Source: Prochlorococcus sp. AG-402-M15
Lineage (GTDB): Bacteria > Cyanobacteriota > Cyanobacteriia > PCC-6307 > Cyanobiaceae
Length of the DNA stretch: 64,000 nt
Direction: 5' to 3'
Assembly: GCA_003216615.1 (NCBI GenBank)
Contig: QCIP01000008.1
Location: 1 to 64,000, forward strand
Shown piece by piece: positions 17,315-26,407 of this stretch. A program made the translations under genes and the position numbers. Numbering within the stretch: the first letter of the stretch is position 1; every line of letters starts with the position of its first letter. The notes beneath the pieces are model-generated. The model ran no database searches, was not told where the DNA came from, and saw only the letters and a list, made by a program, of their open reading frames with translations.

Positions 17315-20218
17315 ATGATTATAAAAACTGATAATAATTTTGAAGAAGATAATTCAATTATTATTAGGGGAGCTCGTCAGCATAATTTAAAAAATATTGA
17401 CCTTTCTTTACCTAGGAATAAATTTATTGTTTTTACAGGAGTCAGTGGAAGCGGTAAAAGTTCTTTAGCCTTTGATACTATTTTTGCTGAAGGTCAAAGA
17501 AGATATGTCGAAAGTCTTTCAGCATATGCAAGGCAATTTTTAGGTCAAGTAGATAAACCAGATGTTGATAATATTGAAGGCTTATCACCTGCTATTTCAA
17601 TTGACCAAAAATCAACAAGTCATAATCCTCGTTCAACAGTTGGAACAGTAACAGAGATACAAGATTACTTAAGATTGTTGTTTGGTCGTGCTGGTGAACC
17701 GCATTGCCATCATTGTGGGATTCCAATTGCGCCACAAACAATTGATGAAATGGTTGATCAAATTCTTTTATTGCCAGAAGGAACAAGGTACCAATTGTTG
17801 GCTCCTGTAGTAAGAGGGAAGAAAGGAACTCATACAAAATTAATATCAGGACTAGCTGCTGAGGGTTTTGCTAGGGTAAGAATCAACGGCGAGGTGAGAG
17901 AACTTGCTGATAGTATTGAATTAGATAAAAATCAAATTCATAATATTGAGGTAGTAGTTGATAGATTAATTGCAAGAGAAGGTATACAAGAAAGATTAAA
18001 TGATTCTCTACAAACTTGTCTTAAAAGAGGTGATGGTTTAGCAATAGTAGAAGTTGTGCCAAAAAAAGGAGAACATTTACCTCCTAACTTAGAGAGAGAA
18101 AAACTTTACTCAGAAAATTATGCATGTCCTATACATGGTTCTATTGTTGAGGAACTTTCTCCTAGACTATTTTCCTTTAACAGTCCATATGGGGCGTGTC
18201 CAGACTGTCATGGGATTGGTTATTTAAAAAAATTTACTGCTGATAGAGTTATACCAGATCAAACATTACCTGTTTATGCTGCAATAGCGCCTTGGAGTGA
18301 AAAAGATAATACGTATTACTTTTCTTTACTTTATTCTGTAGGACAAGCTTATGGTTTTGAATTAAAAACTCCTTGGAAAGATTTAAGTGATTTGCAAAAA
18401 AAAGTTCTTCTTTTGGGATCAGATAAACCAATATTAATTCAAGCTGACAGTCGTTTTAAAATTTCTAATGGTTTTGAAAGGCCTTTTGAGGGAATTTTAC
18501 CAATATTAGAAAGGCAATTAAATGAAGCTAGTGGAGAATCTGTAAAACAAAAATTAGAAAAGTACCAAGAATTAGTTCCCTGCAAGACATGTTCTGGCAA
18601 AAGATTAAGACCTGAGGCTTTGGCAGTTAAACTTGGCCCTTATAACATTACTGACTTAACTTCTATAAGTGTTTCTGATACTTTAACTCACATAGAACGC
18701 ATCATGGGATTAGGCAAGACTAAGAAGGAAAATATATCTTTATCAGAAAAACAAAAGCAGATAGGTGAATTAGTTTTAAAAGAGATTCGTTTACGTTTGA
18801 AGTTTTTAATTAATGTTGGTTTAGATTATTTAACTTTAGATAGACCAGCCATGACTCTGTCTGGTGGAGAAGCTCAGCGAATTAGATTAGCTACGCAAAT
18901 AGGTGCAGGCCTTACTGGTGTTTTATATGTGTTAGATGAACCAAGTATTGGTTTACATCAGAGAGACAATGACAGATTATTGGAAACATTAAAAAGCTTA
19001 AGAGACCTTGGAAATACTTTAGTTGTTGTTGAACATGATGAAGACACTATGAAATCCGCAGATTATTTAGTAGATATTGGCCCAGGGGCAGGGGTTTATG
19101 GTGGTGAAATTATTGCTAAAGGATCTTATCAAGATGTATTGAAATCAGATAGGTCATTAACTGGGGCTTATCTCAGTGGTAGGAAGTCAATCCCTACTCC
19201 AAAAGAACGTAGATCATCCATTAAAAAAAGTTTAATTTTAAATAATTGTTCTAAAAATAATTTAAAGAATATATCTGTAGAATTTCCTTTAGGCAGATTA
19301 GTCTCTGTAACTGGTGTTAGCGGTAGTGGAAAAAGTACTTTGATAAACGAATTACTTCACCCTGCATTGTGTCATTCTCTAGGTTTAAAAGTTCCTTTTC
19401 CTCAAGGAGTAGAAGAGTTAAAGGGTATAAAGGCAATTGATAAAGTTATCGTTATTGATCAATCTCCAATAGGGAGGACACCAAGATCAAATCCTGCTAC
19501 TTATACTGGTGCTTTTGACCCTATAAGGCAGATATTTACTGCCACAGTGGAAGCCAAAGCAAGGGGTTATCAAGCTGGCCAGTTTAGTTTTAATGTGAAA
19601 GGAGGAAGATGTGAAGCGTGTAAAGGCCAGGGAGTGAATGTTATCGAAATGAATTTTCTACCTGATGTGTATGTTCAATGTGAAGTATGTAAAGGAGCTC
19701 GTTTTAATAGGGAAACACTTCAAGTTAAATATAAAGGTTTCAATATATCTGATGTTTTAGAGATGACTGTTGAACAAGCCGCAGAGATTTTCTCTGCTAT
19801 ACCTCAAGCTGCTGATAGATTATCTACATTGGTAGATGTCGGTTTAGGATATGTCAAATTAGGTCAACCAGCTCCTACATTATCCGGTGGAGAGGCTCAA
19901 AGAGTTAAGTTAGCTACAGAATTATCAAAAAGGGCTACTGGCAAAACTTTATATTTGATTGATGAACCAACTACAGGATTAAGTTTTTATGATGTTCACA
20001 AATTAATGGATGTGATACAACGTTTGGTAGATAAAGGTAATTCCGTAATTGTTATTGAACATAATTTAGATGTTATTAGATGTTCGGATTGGATCATCGA
20101 TTTAGGACCTGATGGAGGGGATAAAGGTGGAGAAATTATTGCAGAAGGTATTCCTGAGGATGTAGCTAAAAATCCCTCTAGTCATACAGCAAAATATCTT
20201 AAAAAGGTTCTAAAGTAA
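17315..20218 (+). CDS. uvrA: Excinuclease ABC subunit A
   Basis: Damage-recognition ATPase of nucleotide excision repair. The protein (967 residues) has two ABC modules. The first Walker A is GVSGSGKSS (42-50) and the second lies near residue 665; two signature motifs LSGGEAQR are followed by Walker B segments VLDEPSIGLHQRD and LIDEPTTGLS. Zinc-binding cysteine pairs are visible at CHHCG (about 130), CPDCHG (about 293) and CEACKGQG/CEVCKG (about 766). UvrB and UvrC are not in this window. It follows recN, making a two-gene repair group. Confidence 0.98.
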   Translation: MIIKTDNNFEEDNSIIIRGARQHNLKNIDLSLPRNKFIVFTGVSGSGKSSLAFDTIFAEGQRRYVESLSAYARQFLGQVDKPDVDNIEGLSPAISIDQKSTSHNPRSTVGTVTEIQDYLRLLFGRAGEPHCHHCGIPIAPQTIDEMVDQILLLPEGTRYQLLAPVVRGKKGTHTKLISGLAAEGFARVRINGEVRELADSIELDKNQIHNIEVVVDRLIAREGIQERLNDSLQTCLKRGDGLAIVEVVPKKGEHLPPNLEREKLYSENYACPIHGSIVEELSPRLFSFNSPYGACPDCHGIGYLKKFTADRVIPDQTLPVYAAIAPWSEKDNTYYFSLLYSVGQAYGFELKTPWKDLSDLQKKVLLLGSDKPILIQADSRFKISNGFERPFEGILPILERQLNEASGESVKQKLEKYQELVPCKTCSGKRLRPEALAVKLGPYNITDLTSISVSDTLTHIERIMGLGKTKKENISLSEKQKQIGELVLKEIRLRLKFLINVGLDYLTLDRPAMTLSGGEAQRIRLATQIGAGLTGVLYVLDEPSIGLHQRDNDRLLETLKSLRDLGNTLVVVEHDEDTMKSADYLVDIGPGAGVYGGEIIAKGSYQDVLKSDRSLTGAYLSGRKSIPTPKERRSSIKKSLILNNCSKNNLKNISVEFPLGRLVSVTGVSGSGKSTLINELLHPALCHSLGLKVPFPQGVEELKGIKAIDKVIVIDQSPIGRTPRSNPATYTGAFDPIRQIFTATVEAKARGYQAGQFSFNVKGGRCEACKGQGVNVIEMNFLPDVYVQCEVCKGARFNRETLQVKYKGFNISDVLEMTVEQAAEIFSAIPQAADRLSTLVDVGLGYVKLGQPAPTLSGGEAQRVKLATELSKRATGKTLYLIDEPTTGLSFYDVHKLMDVIQRLVDKGNSVIVIEHNLDVIRCSDWIIDLGPDGGDKGGEIIAEGIPEDVAKNPSSHTAKYLKKVLK

Positions 20219-20420
20219 GAAAATTCTTGTTGTATTTCTTTTTATTTTTAATTATCTCAGTAAAACGAAAGTCTTATTTAGAGGGGCATAAAATTAGTCT
20301 GTCACTGCTTTTTTAAAAATTTATGTTTTAAAAAATTTTAAAATCATAATGCTTTCTTAATATTTACTTAGGAAATTCAGCTTATTTGTATTAAAGGTCG
20401 TTAATCGGAGGATTTGATGA

Positions 20421-21830
20421 ATGAGGTTGAAATTTTTACATTTACATTTACATGGTCTTATACGTTCTAAAAATCTTGAATTAGGCAGGGATCCAGATAC
20501 AGGGGGACAAACACAATACGTTTTAGAGTTAGTTAAAAGTTTGGCTAACACTTCAGAAGTTGATCAAGTAGATTTAGTCACTCGTTTAATAGAAGACTCC
20601 AAAGTAGATGATGAATATTCACAAGAAGAAGAATTTGTAGAACCTGGAGTTAGAATTTTAAGATTTAAATTTGGACCTAATAAATATTTAAGAAAGGAAT
20701 TGCTTTGGCCTTATTTAGATCAATTAACTGAAAGTCTTATTTCTTATTATAAAAAAAATAAAAAGCCTAATTTTATTCATGCGCATTACGCAGATGCTGG
20801 ATATGTAGGAGTTAAACTAAGTAAATATTTAAAAGTTCCACTTATTTTTACGGGTCATTCTTTAGGAAGAGAAAAAAAGAGGAAATTGCTTGATACTGGT
20901 TTAAAAACTAATCAAATAGAAAAGCTTTATTCCATAAGTAAAAGAATTGAGGCTGAAGAAAAAGCGTTAAAGTCAGCAGATATTGTTGTTACAAGCACTA
21001 AACAAGAGTTAGTTTATCAATATTCCCAATATTCTTCTTTTTCACCTTGCAAAGCTAAAGTTATTCCTCCTGGTGTTAATTATAATAAATTTCATCATAT
21101 TCACTCCACAACTGAGACAGCCGAAATTGACAATATGATGAAACCTTTTTTAAAGGATTCTACTAAACCTCCATTATTGACTATTTCTAGAGCTGTACGA
21201 AGAAAAAATATTCCCTCTTTGATTGAGGCATATGGAAGATCTGAAAAATTAAAAAGAAAAACTAATTTGATTTTAATTTTGGGCTGTAGAGAGAGTACTT
21301 CAAAACTTGACCCTCAACAAAAAGATGTATTTCATAATATTTTTGAAGTGATTGATAAACATAATTTGTATGGAAAGGTAGCTTATCCAAAAAAGCATCT
21401 TCCAAGTCAGATACCTGCTTTATATAGGTGGGCTGCTAGCAGAGGGGGTGTATTTGTAAATCCAGCTTTAACTGAGCCTTTTGGTTTAACCCTGCTTGAA
21501 GCTTCTTCATGTGGATTGCCAATAATATCAACAAATGATGGAGGACCAAAAGAAATACACTCAAAATGTCAAAATGGACTTCTCGTAGATGTTGCTGATA
21601 TTAATGAGTTGCAAGTTACTCTTGAGAAAGGAGTTTCTAATAATAGTCAGTGGAAATTATGGAGTAGCAATGGAATTGAGGGTGTTAATAGGCACTTTAG
21701 CTGGAACACTCATGTACGCAATTATTTATCTATACTTATAGAAGAGTTTTCAAGATTTAATAGTTATTCTGCGTCTGATATTAAACAGAGTTGTTTAAAA
21801 GGGAGTTCTTCGCTTATAAAACCCCATTGA
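20421..21830 (+). CDS. sps: Sucrose-phosphate synthase (GT4 glycosyltransferase)
   Basis: Transfers glucose from a nucleotide sugar to fructose 6-phosphate to make sucrose-6-phosphate, a compatible solute precursor in marine picocyanobacteria. Hallmarks are LGRDPDTGGQTQYVLEL near the N-terminus, HAHYADAGYVG, TGHSLGREK, the SRAVRRKN sugar-nucleotide region and EPFGLTLLEASSCGLPIIST. At 469 residues it consists of the glucosyltransferase domain only; a C-terminal sucrose-phosphatase-like domain found in some relatives is absent. The start is supported by GGAGG at 20407-20411. The last 67 bases overlap a convergent small gene. The 202-base upstream gap shows no clear structure. Confidence 0.9.
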   Translation: MRLKFLHLHLHGLIRSKNLELGRDPDTGGQTQYVLELVKSLANTSEVDQVDLVTRLIEDSKVDDEYSQEEEFVEPGVRILRFKFGPNKYLRKELLWPYLDQLTESLISYYKKNKKPNFIHAHYADAGYVGVKLSKYLKVPLIFTGHSLGREKKRKLLDTGLKTNQIEKLYSISKRIEAEEKALKSADIVVTSTKQELVYQYSQYSSFSPCKAKVIPPGVNYNKFHHIHSTTETAEIDNMMKPFLKDSTKPPLLTISRAVRRKNIPSLIEAYGRSEKLKRKTNLILILGCRESTSKLDPQQKDVFHNIFEVIDKHNLYGKVAYPKKHLPSQIPALYRWAASRGGVFVNPALTEPFGLTLLEASSCGLPIISTNDGGPKEIHSKCQNGLLVDVADINELQVTLEKGVSNNSQWKLWSSNGIEGVNRHFSWNTHVRNYLSILIEEFSRFNSYSASDIKQSCLKGSSSLIKPH

Positions 21831-22009
21831 TCAAAGACTTTAGGATCAGGGTGAATAATTAGTTGATTGTTATGAGTTTTCTTTAGTTTGAAACCTTTCT
21901 TAGATAGTTTTTTCATTAATATAGCAGTCTCTTCAAATCTTGATGCCATTGCATCAAGACTTGAGCAGTCACTTGTTAATCCATTATCTTTCCATGTAAA
22001 AAAACTCAT
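21764..22009 (-). CDS. Small conserved cyanobacterial hypothetical protein
   Basis: An 81-residue soluble protein beginning MSFFTWKDNGLTSDCSSLDAM, with a helical middle (ASRFEETAILMKKLSKKGFKL) and an end containing HPDPKVFDQWGFISEE. I recognise this pattern from cyanobacterial hypothetical proteins of about 80 residues, but no function is known to me. The last 67 bases overlap the 3' end of the sucrose-phosphate synthase gene on the other strand. mraY lies 9 bases upstream on the same strand. Confidence 0.7.
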   Translation of the reverse strand: MSFFTWKDNGLTSDCSSLDAMASRFEETAILMKKLSKKGFKLKKTHNNQLIIHPDPKVFDQWGFISEELPFKQLCLISDAE

Positions 22010-22018
22010 AACAATTTT

Positions 22019-23095
22019 TTAAAGATTAATTTTTAAAACTATACCTAAAATTACAAGTAAAATGTTGATTATCCAAGAATTTTCAACTATTTTTTCTTCC
22101 TTAACTCCTTTAAGTTCAAAATGGTGGTGCAGCGGAGCCATTAAAAATATACGTTTACCTCTGTGAAATAATTTTTTTGTAATCTTAAAAAAACCTACTT
22201 GAATCATTACTGATAATGATTCAATAATAAATATTCCTGAGAAAATAGATAAGGTAAAAACGCTATTGGTTAATAACGCTATTGAACCTAGAATTGCACC
22301 AATACTTAGAGATCCTGTGTCACCCATAAATATTTTTGCAGGATAATTATTGTGTTTGAGAAATCCTAAGCATATGCCGCACATTGAATAACATAAGATA
22401 CTAAAAATAAAAAGCTCTTGCTGTTCTTTCATTAATATTTCAGTTCCTAATCCATAAAAGACAATCCCACTGCATCCAGCTGCTAATCCATCTAGTCCAT
22501 CAGTCAAATTCACTGAATTACTTATTCCAACTAGTACTAAAAAAGAAATGGGTAATATGAAAAAATTCATATCTATTCCCCAAGAGTCAGATATTGTTAT
22601 TAATGGATTTATTAAATTTTTTTCATAAGCTAACAATATAAAAATTATTGAGATGATACTTTGTAAAAAGAATTTCTCTTTTGTTTTTAATCCTGTATTT
22701 TCTTTGTTTTTAATACTTAAAAAATCATCTAAAAACCCTATAATAAAGAAACCAAAAATAGTAAATAATAAAAGAAATAATTTGATAGAACTTAAATTTA
22801 TAGTTATTATCAAAAGAAAAATTAAAAAAGGGATTATCATAAAAACCCCGCCCATTGTTGGGGTATTACTTTTTTTATAGTGATTAGCAGGACCTTCAGT
22901 TCTAATATTTTGAAGTAAATTTAATTTTCTGATTATTTCTAAACCATTCTTTGTTGTGAATAGAGAAATAAAGAAAAATAATGTATAAACTCCTATAAAA
23001 ATAAAATTATTAAAAAAAAAGGAGGTAACTATTAAAGCAAAACTATTTAATATTAATAACGATTTAAAATTAAATTTTTTAATCTTCCCAATCAT
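22019..23095 (-). CDS. mraY: Phospho-N-acetylmuramoyl-pentapeptide transferase
   Basis: Integral membrane enzyme making lipid I in peptidoglycan synthesis. In 358 residues there are about ten hydrophobic segments. The catalytic motifs are visible: the cytoplasmic aspartates in GFLDDFLS, NSVNLTDGLDGLA, FMGDTGSLSIG, and the HHHFELKG loop near the C-terminus. The DUF3134 gene overlaps its start by 17 bases, suggesting coupled translation. Other mur genes are not here, as is usual for the dispersed cyanobacterial cell-wall genes. Confidence 0.96.
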   Translation of the reverse strand: MIGKIKKFNFKSLLILNSFALIVTSFFFNNFIFIGVYTLFFFISLFTTKNGLEIIRKLNLLQNIRTEGPANHYKKSNTPTMGGVFMIIPFLIFLLIITINLSSIKLFLLLFTIFGFFIIGFLDDFLSIKNKENTGLKTKEKFFLQSIISIIFILLAYEKNLINPLITISDSWGIDMNFFILPISFLVLVGISNSVNLTDGLDGLAAGCSGIVFYGLGTEILMKEQQELFIFSILCYSMCGICLGFLKHNNYPAKIFMGDTGSLSIGAILGSIALLTNSVFTLSIFSGIFIIESLSVMIQVGFFKITKKLFHRGKRIFLMAPLHHHFELKGVKEEKIVENSWIINILLVILGIVLKINL

Positions 23096-23360
23096 CTTCT
23101 AAAGAAGGTTCTTCTTCAGTTTTATAGTCTTCTTTTTCTCCCATAAGAGCTGATAGTTCTTCTTCTTCTATTGTACTAATTTCTTGTGAATCCCCCTCGT
23201 TTTCAGCAACTAGCCTTCCTGTGGTTTCAAGCCAAGATAAAAGATCTGGTTCATCTCTTAATGGCAAAACAGGAGCTGGGTCATCTCTGTGGTAACAAGT
23301 TAAGGCAGGGTTGACTTCAGAAATATCGTCTAATCTAAGTTTTAGTTTATTTGAGTCCAT
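23079..23360 (-). CDS. DUF3134 family small acidic protein
   Basis: A 93-residue cyanobacterial protein. The family core is NPALTCYHRDDPAPVLPLRDEPDLLSWLETTGRLV (about residues 17-51, with the NPAL and PAPVLPLR blocks diagnostic); the rest is a strongly acidic tail ending EDDWED. Function unknown. It overlaps mraY by 17 bases and is therefore likely co-expressed with it. Confidence 0.8.
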   Translation of the reverse strand: MDSNKLKLRLDDISEVNPALTCYHRDDPAPVLPLRDEPDLLSWLETTGRLVAENEGDSQEISTIEEEELSALMGEKEDYKTEEEPSLEDDWED

Positions 23361-23413
23361 TAAAGGTTATGTTCTATATATAAGATAATACATAATGATG
23401 CACACGAAAAACT

Positions 23414-23608
23414 TTGTTTGATAAAGCAAATTTAAAATACTTTCTTATCTGGCTAGTTTCATTGTTGCTGTCTGGATTATTTAAACTTATTGGATACTTG
23501 AATCCTAATGTTTTAATAATTAATAACTTTCTTCTCTTGTTACTAGTTTTTGGCCCAGCTCTTTTAGTTACAATAATATTAGTTTTTAATAAGTTTTCAA
23601 ATTCTTAA
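23414..23608 (+). CDS. Small two-helix membrane protein, hypothetical
   Basis: A 64-residue frame with two hydrophobic segments (about 9-27 and 37-58) joined by a short polar loop, starting at a TTG. No ribosome binding site is obvious. The lack of charged residues in the helices and the placement in an otherwise empty gap, 36 bases before argG on the same strand, favour a real gene. I do not recognise a family and cannot give a function. Confidence 0.45.
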   Translation: MFDKANLKYFLIWLVSLLLSGLFKLIGYLNPNVLIINNFLLLLLVFGPALLVTIILVFNKFSNS

Positions 23609-23644
23609 TTACGGCAAAAATTTAAATTTATGGAGCAAACTTAG

Positions 23645-24859
23645 ATGCAGCAGGTAAAAAAAGTTGTGCTAGCGTATTCTGGCGGAGTAGATACAAGTGT
23701 TTGTATTCCATATTTAAAGAATGAATATGGAATTTCAGAAGTTGTTACTTTTGTAGCAGATCTTGGACAAGGCGAGGATTTAGAACTTATAAGGCAAAAA
23801 GCTTTAAATTCTGGCGCATCTAAATCAATTGTTGGAAATTTAGTTAATAGTTTTGTTGAGCGATACGCTTTTCCAGCCATTAGAGCAAACGCATTATATT
23901 TAGAAAAATATCCTTTATCTACCGCTCTTGCTAGGCCTTTAATTGCTGAAAATCTTGTGAATATTGCTAGAGAGATTAATGCCGATGCGGTAGCTCATGG
24001 ATGTACTGGTAAAGGGAATGATCAAGTTCGATTTGATTTGGCAATCAATGCTTTAGGCCCTGATTTGAAAATAATTACTCCCGCAAGGGAGTGGAATATG
24101 AGCAGGGAAGAGGCAATAGTATATGGAGAAAAATTTGGCATTCCTGCACCAGTATCAAAAAAATCACCATATTCGATAGACGTTAACTTACTTGGTAGGA
24201 GTATTGAAGCGGGCATATTAGAAGACCCAATGCAAGAAGCACCTGAAGATATATTTACGATGACATCATCAATTGATAATTCACCTGATTCTCCTCAAGA
24301 TATAGAAATTGTTTTTAAAAATGGGTTTCCAGTTGGAATTAATGATGAATTTTTAACTCCAGTAGAGATTATTCAAAAAGCTAATGAACTTTCAGGTGCG
24401 CATGGTTTTGGAAGAATAGATATGATTGAAGACCGAGTGGTAGGAATAAAAAGTAGAGAGATTTACGAAACACCTGGCCTGTTACTTTTAATAAAAGCTC
24501 ATAAAGAATTAGAGAGCATCACATTAAACCCAGAAGTTGTCGACTTTAAAGGAATAGTAGAAAAAAAATGGGGTCAACTAGTCTATCAAGGTTTTTGGTT
24601 TGGACCTCTTAAAGATAGTTTAGATGCTTTTATTTCGTCGACTCAAACTTCAGTTAATGGAAGAGTAAAGATCAGACTTCATAAGGGGAACGCAATAGTA
24701 ATTGGGAGAATATCGGAAAAGAACTCACTTTACAGGGAAGATTTGGCAACATATAGTAAAGACGATATTTTTAATCATTCTTTAGCAGAGGGGTTTATTT
24801 ATATGTGGGGTATGTCAAATAAAATATGGGCTGAGTTAAATTCAAAAACAAAAGATTAA
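23645..24859 (+). CDS. argG: Argininosuccinate synthase
   Basis: Joins citrulline and aspartate with ATP in arginine synthesis. The N-terminal PP-loop is [12 protein letters not shown] (residues 8-19). Other family blocks are [23 protein letters not shown] and [18 protein letters not shown]. Length 404 is standard. Its stop is 3 bases from the stop of convergent rpsF. The upstream gap contains GGAG about ten bases before the ATG. Confidence 0.97.
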   Translation: MQQVKKVVLAYSGGVDTSVCIPYLKNEYGISEVVTFVADLGQGEDLELIRQKALNSGASKSIVGNLVNSFVERYAFPAIRANALYLEKYPLSTALARPLIAENLVNIAREINADAVAHGCTGKGNDQVRFDLAINALGPDLKIITPAREWNMSREEAIVYGEKFGIPAPVSKKSPYSIDVNLLGRSIEAGILEDPMQEAPEDIFTMTSSIDNSPDSPQDIEIVFKNGFPVGINDEFLTPVEIIQKANELSGAHGFGRIDMIEDRVVGIKSREIYETPGLLLLIKAHKELESITLNPEVVDFKGIVEKKWGQLVYQGFWFGPLKDSLDAFISSTQTSVNGRVKIRLHKGNAIVIGRISEKNSLYREDLATYSKDDIFNHSLAEGFIYMWGMSNKIWAELNSKTKD

Positions 24860-24862
24860 TAT

Positions 24863-25324
24863 TTAAGATTCTGCATTTTCTTTGGTTTCAGTACCATCTA
24901 TTCCGGATTTTGAAGTATCTGTCCTTTCTACCGGTTGTTTTGCCTTAGATTCAACTTTAATTTCTGGATTTTCTTTATCATCTGCTTTAGTTGAACTCTT
25001 AGTAGAAGGTCTTGGAGTTGGCAAAGGCCCTTCTTGTTTAACGGTCATATACCTTATTACGTCTTCACTAAGTCTCATTGCTTTTTCAATTTTGAAAATA
25101 TGTTGTCCATCACCTTGATGACTTAATTGGACGTAAACACCTTCTCTATGTTTTGATATTTGATAAGCTAACCTTCTTTTACCCCTCATTTGACTATCGA
25201 GGATGGTACCGCCAAATTCTTCTAAAAGCTTATTATATTTATTAATGTGGTTAGTTACTTCATCTTCCGCAATATCGGGGCGGAGGATGTACATGGTTTC
25301 GTAATAAGTTTGTTGATCGTTCAT
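24863..25324 (-). CDS. rpsF: 30S ribosomal protein S6
   Basis: Small-subunit protein that pairs with S18. The S6 fold is covered by [18 protein letters not shown], the GKRRLAYQI block and [13 protein letters not shown]. After about residue 100 there is an extra tail of some 50 residues rich in Lys, Glu, Ser and Thr, likely disordered; typical S6 is 95-110 residues. I start at the ATG at 25324 (MNDQQTYYE), because the longer frame would use a TTG at 25336 with no ribosome binding site. The 5' region contains a 12-base palindrome at 25388-25399. Confidence 0.93.
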   Translation of the reverse strand: MNDQQTYYETMYILRPDIAEDEVTNHINKYNKLLEEFGGTILDSQMRGKRRLAYQISKHREGVYVQLSHQGDGQHIFKIEKAMRLSEDVIRYMTVKQEGPLPTPRPSTKSSTKADDKENPEIKVESKAKQPVERTDTSKSGIDGTETKENAES

Positions 25325-25387
25325 AGTTTCAGACAAGGTCTTTGGCTCATAAATTGATATGATGAGCGTCTGTTCATCTTTAACGAT

Positions 25388-25399
25388 ACATCATGATGT
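25388..25399. promoter_or_regulatory. 12-base palindrome upstream of rpsF
   Basis: ACATCATGATGT is a perfect palindrome 64-75 bases before the rpsF ATG, in the gap between rpsF and aroE. It could be an operator half-pair or part of the rpsF leader. No known binder is assigned, and a chance origin is possible. Confidence 0.3.
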
Positions 25400-25429
25400 G
25401 CAGTTCCTTGAAAATTAGCATCATTTATT

Positions 25430-26290
25430 TTAAAGATAATTTTTGAGTGCATCATTCATAATATTAAAAGGTACTTCTAAACCATTTGTCCAAAATGATA
25501 ATGATTTTAATCCCTGAGCAACAAGCATTTGCAAACCATCGATAGTCATGCATCCTTTGTTGGCGCTAAATTTCAATAGACGAGTTGGAGCAGGATTATA
25601 GATTAAATCATAAACAATTGTTTTTGAGTTAAGAGATCTCCAAAAAGACTCTCCATATGGCAATACATTCATTTCATGTTTGGCTGTTTTCATTCCTACT
25701 GGTGTTGTATTTACAACTAAATCTGCTTCTTCAATTAAATTTTGAGCTTGATTATCATTATTCAACAAACCTTGAAGTTCAATTTGATTTTTAAAATTTT
25801 TTATTAATTCATCAAGTGATGATTTGTTTCGTGATACTACGGAAATTCTGGAAAGATTTAAATCTATTAATCCTTGAATAACAGATCGTGCTGCACCACC
25901 GGAGCCAAGAACAATTGATTGTTTTTTTCTTAAGTTTAATGTTTTTAAAGGATAAATAAATCCTTCTACATCTGTATTAGTTGCGCTCCATTCTTTTTCA
26001 GAATTTAATTTTAGAGTATTAATTGCCTTCAGTTTTTTTGCAATAGGGGAAATTTCACTACAGAGGCTAAATACCTTTTCTTTATGGGGAATTGTTATGT
26101 TTAAACCTCTGCAATTAATTTTTTTCAAAGAATTTAGAACTAATTCTAGATCTTCATCTTTGCAAGGTATAGCAATATAAATTAAATCAAGGCCTAAATA
26201 TTTGAGGGCAGCATTTTGCATAATCGGTGACAAGGAATGGCTTACTGGATTCCCTATTAATGCAATAAAAGATGTCTTACTTGAAATCAT
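25430..26290 (-). CDS. aroE: Shikimate dehydrogenase
   Basis: NADPH-dependent reduction of 3-dehydroshikimate to shikimate. Seen: the substrate site NPVSHSLSPIMQNAAL at the N-terminus, NITIPHKEKV with the catalytic lysine, the GSGGAARSV nucleotide-binding loop, and the closing block GLQMLVAQG. I place the start at the ATG at 26290 (MISSKTSFIALIGNPVSHS), since the family begins just before the IGNPVSHS motif. A further 26 codons are open upstream to 26368, but they have no family similarity. It is divergent from dnaK with a 117-base spacer. Confidence 0.94.
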   Translation of the reverse strand: MISSKTSFIALIGNPVSHSLSPIMQNAALKYLGLDLIYIAIPCKDEDLELVLNSLKKINCRGLNITIPHKEKVFSLCSEISPIAKKLKAINTLKLNSEKEWSATNTDVEGFIYPLKTLNLRKKQSIVLGSGGAARSVIQGLIDLNLSRISVVSRNKSSLDELIKNFKNQIELQGLLNNDNQAQNLIEEADLVVNTTPVGMKTAKHEMNVLPYGESFWRSLNSKTIVYDLIYNPAPTRLLKFSANKGCMTIDGLQMLVAQGLKSLSFWTNGLEVPFNIMNDALKNYL

Positions 26291-26407
26291 GTTTAGATTT
26301 TTTAAGGTAAAAAATAATGATCTGTTCGGGAACCACACCCCGTCTTTAAGTAACAATAATGACCCCAATGACCGATTATGGAGAATATAAAATAAAAGAA
26401 TTTACCC

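Noticed and set aside
26291-26368. Upstream 26-codon extension of aroE
   Set aside because: The frame is open, but the shikimate dehydrogenase family starts near the ATG at 26290, and the extension covers a regulatory-looking spacer.
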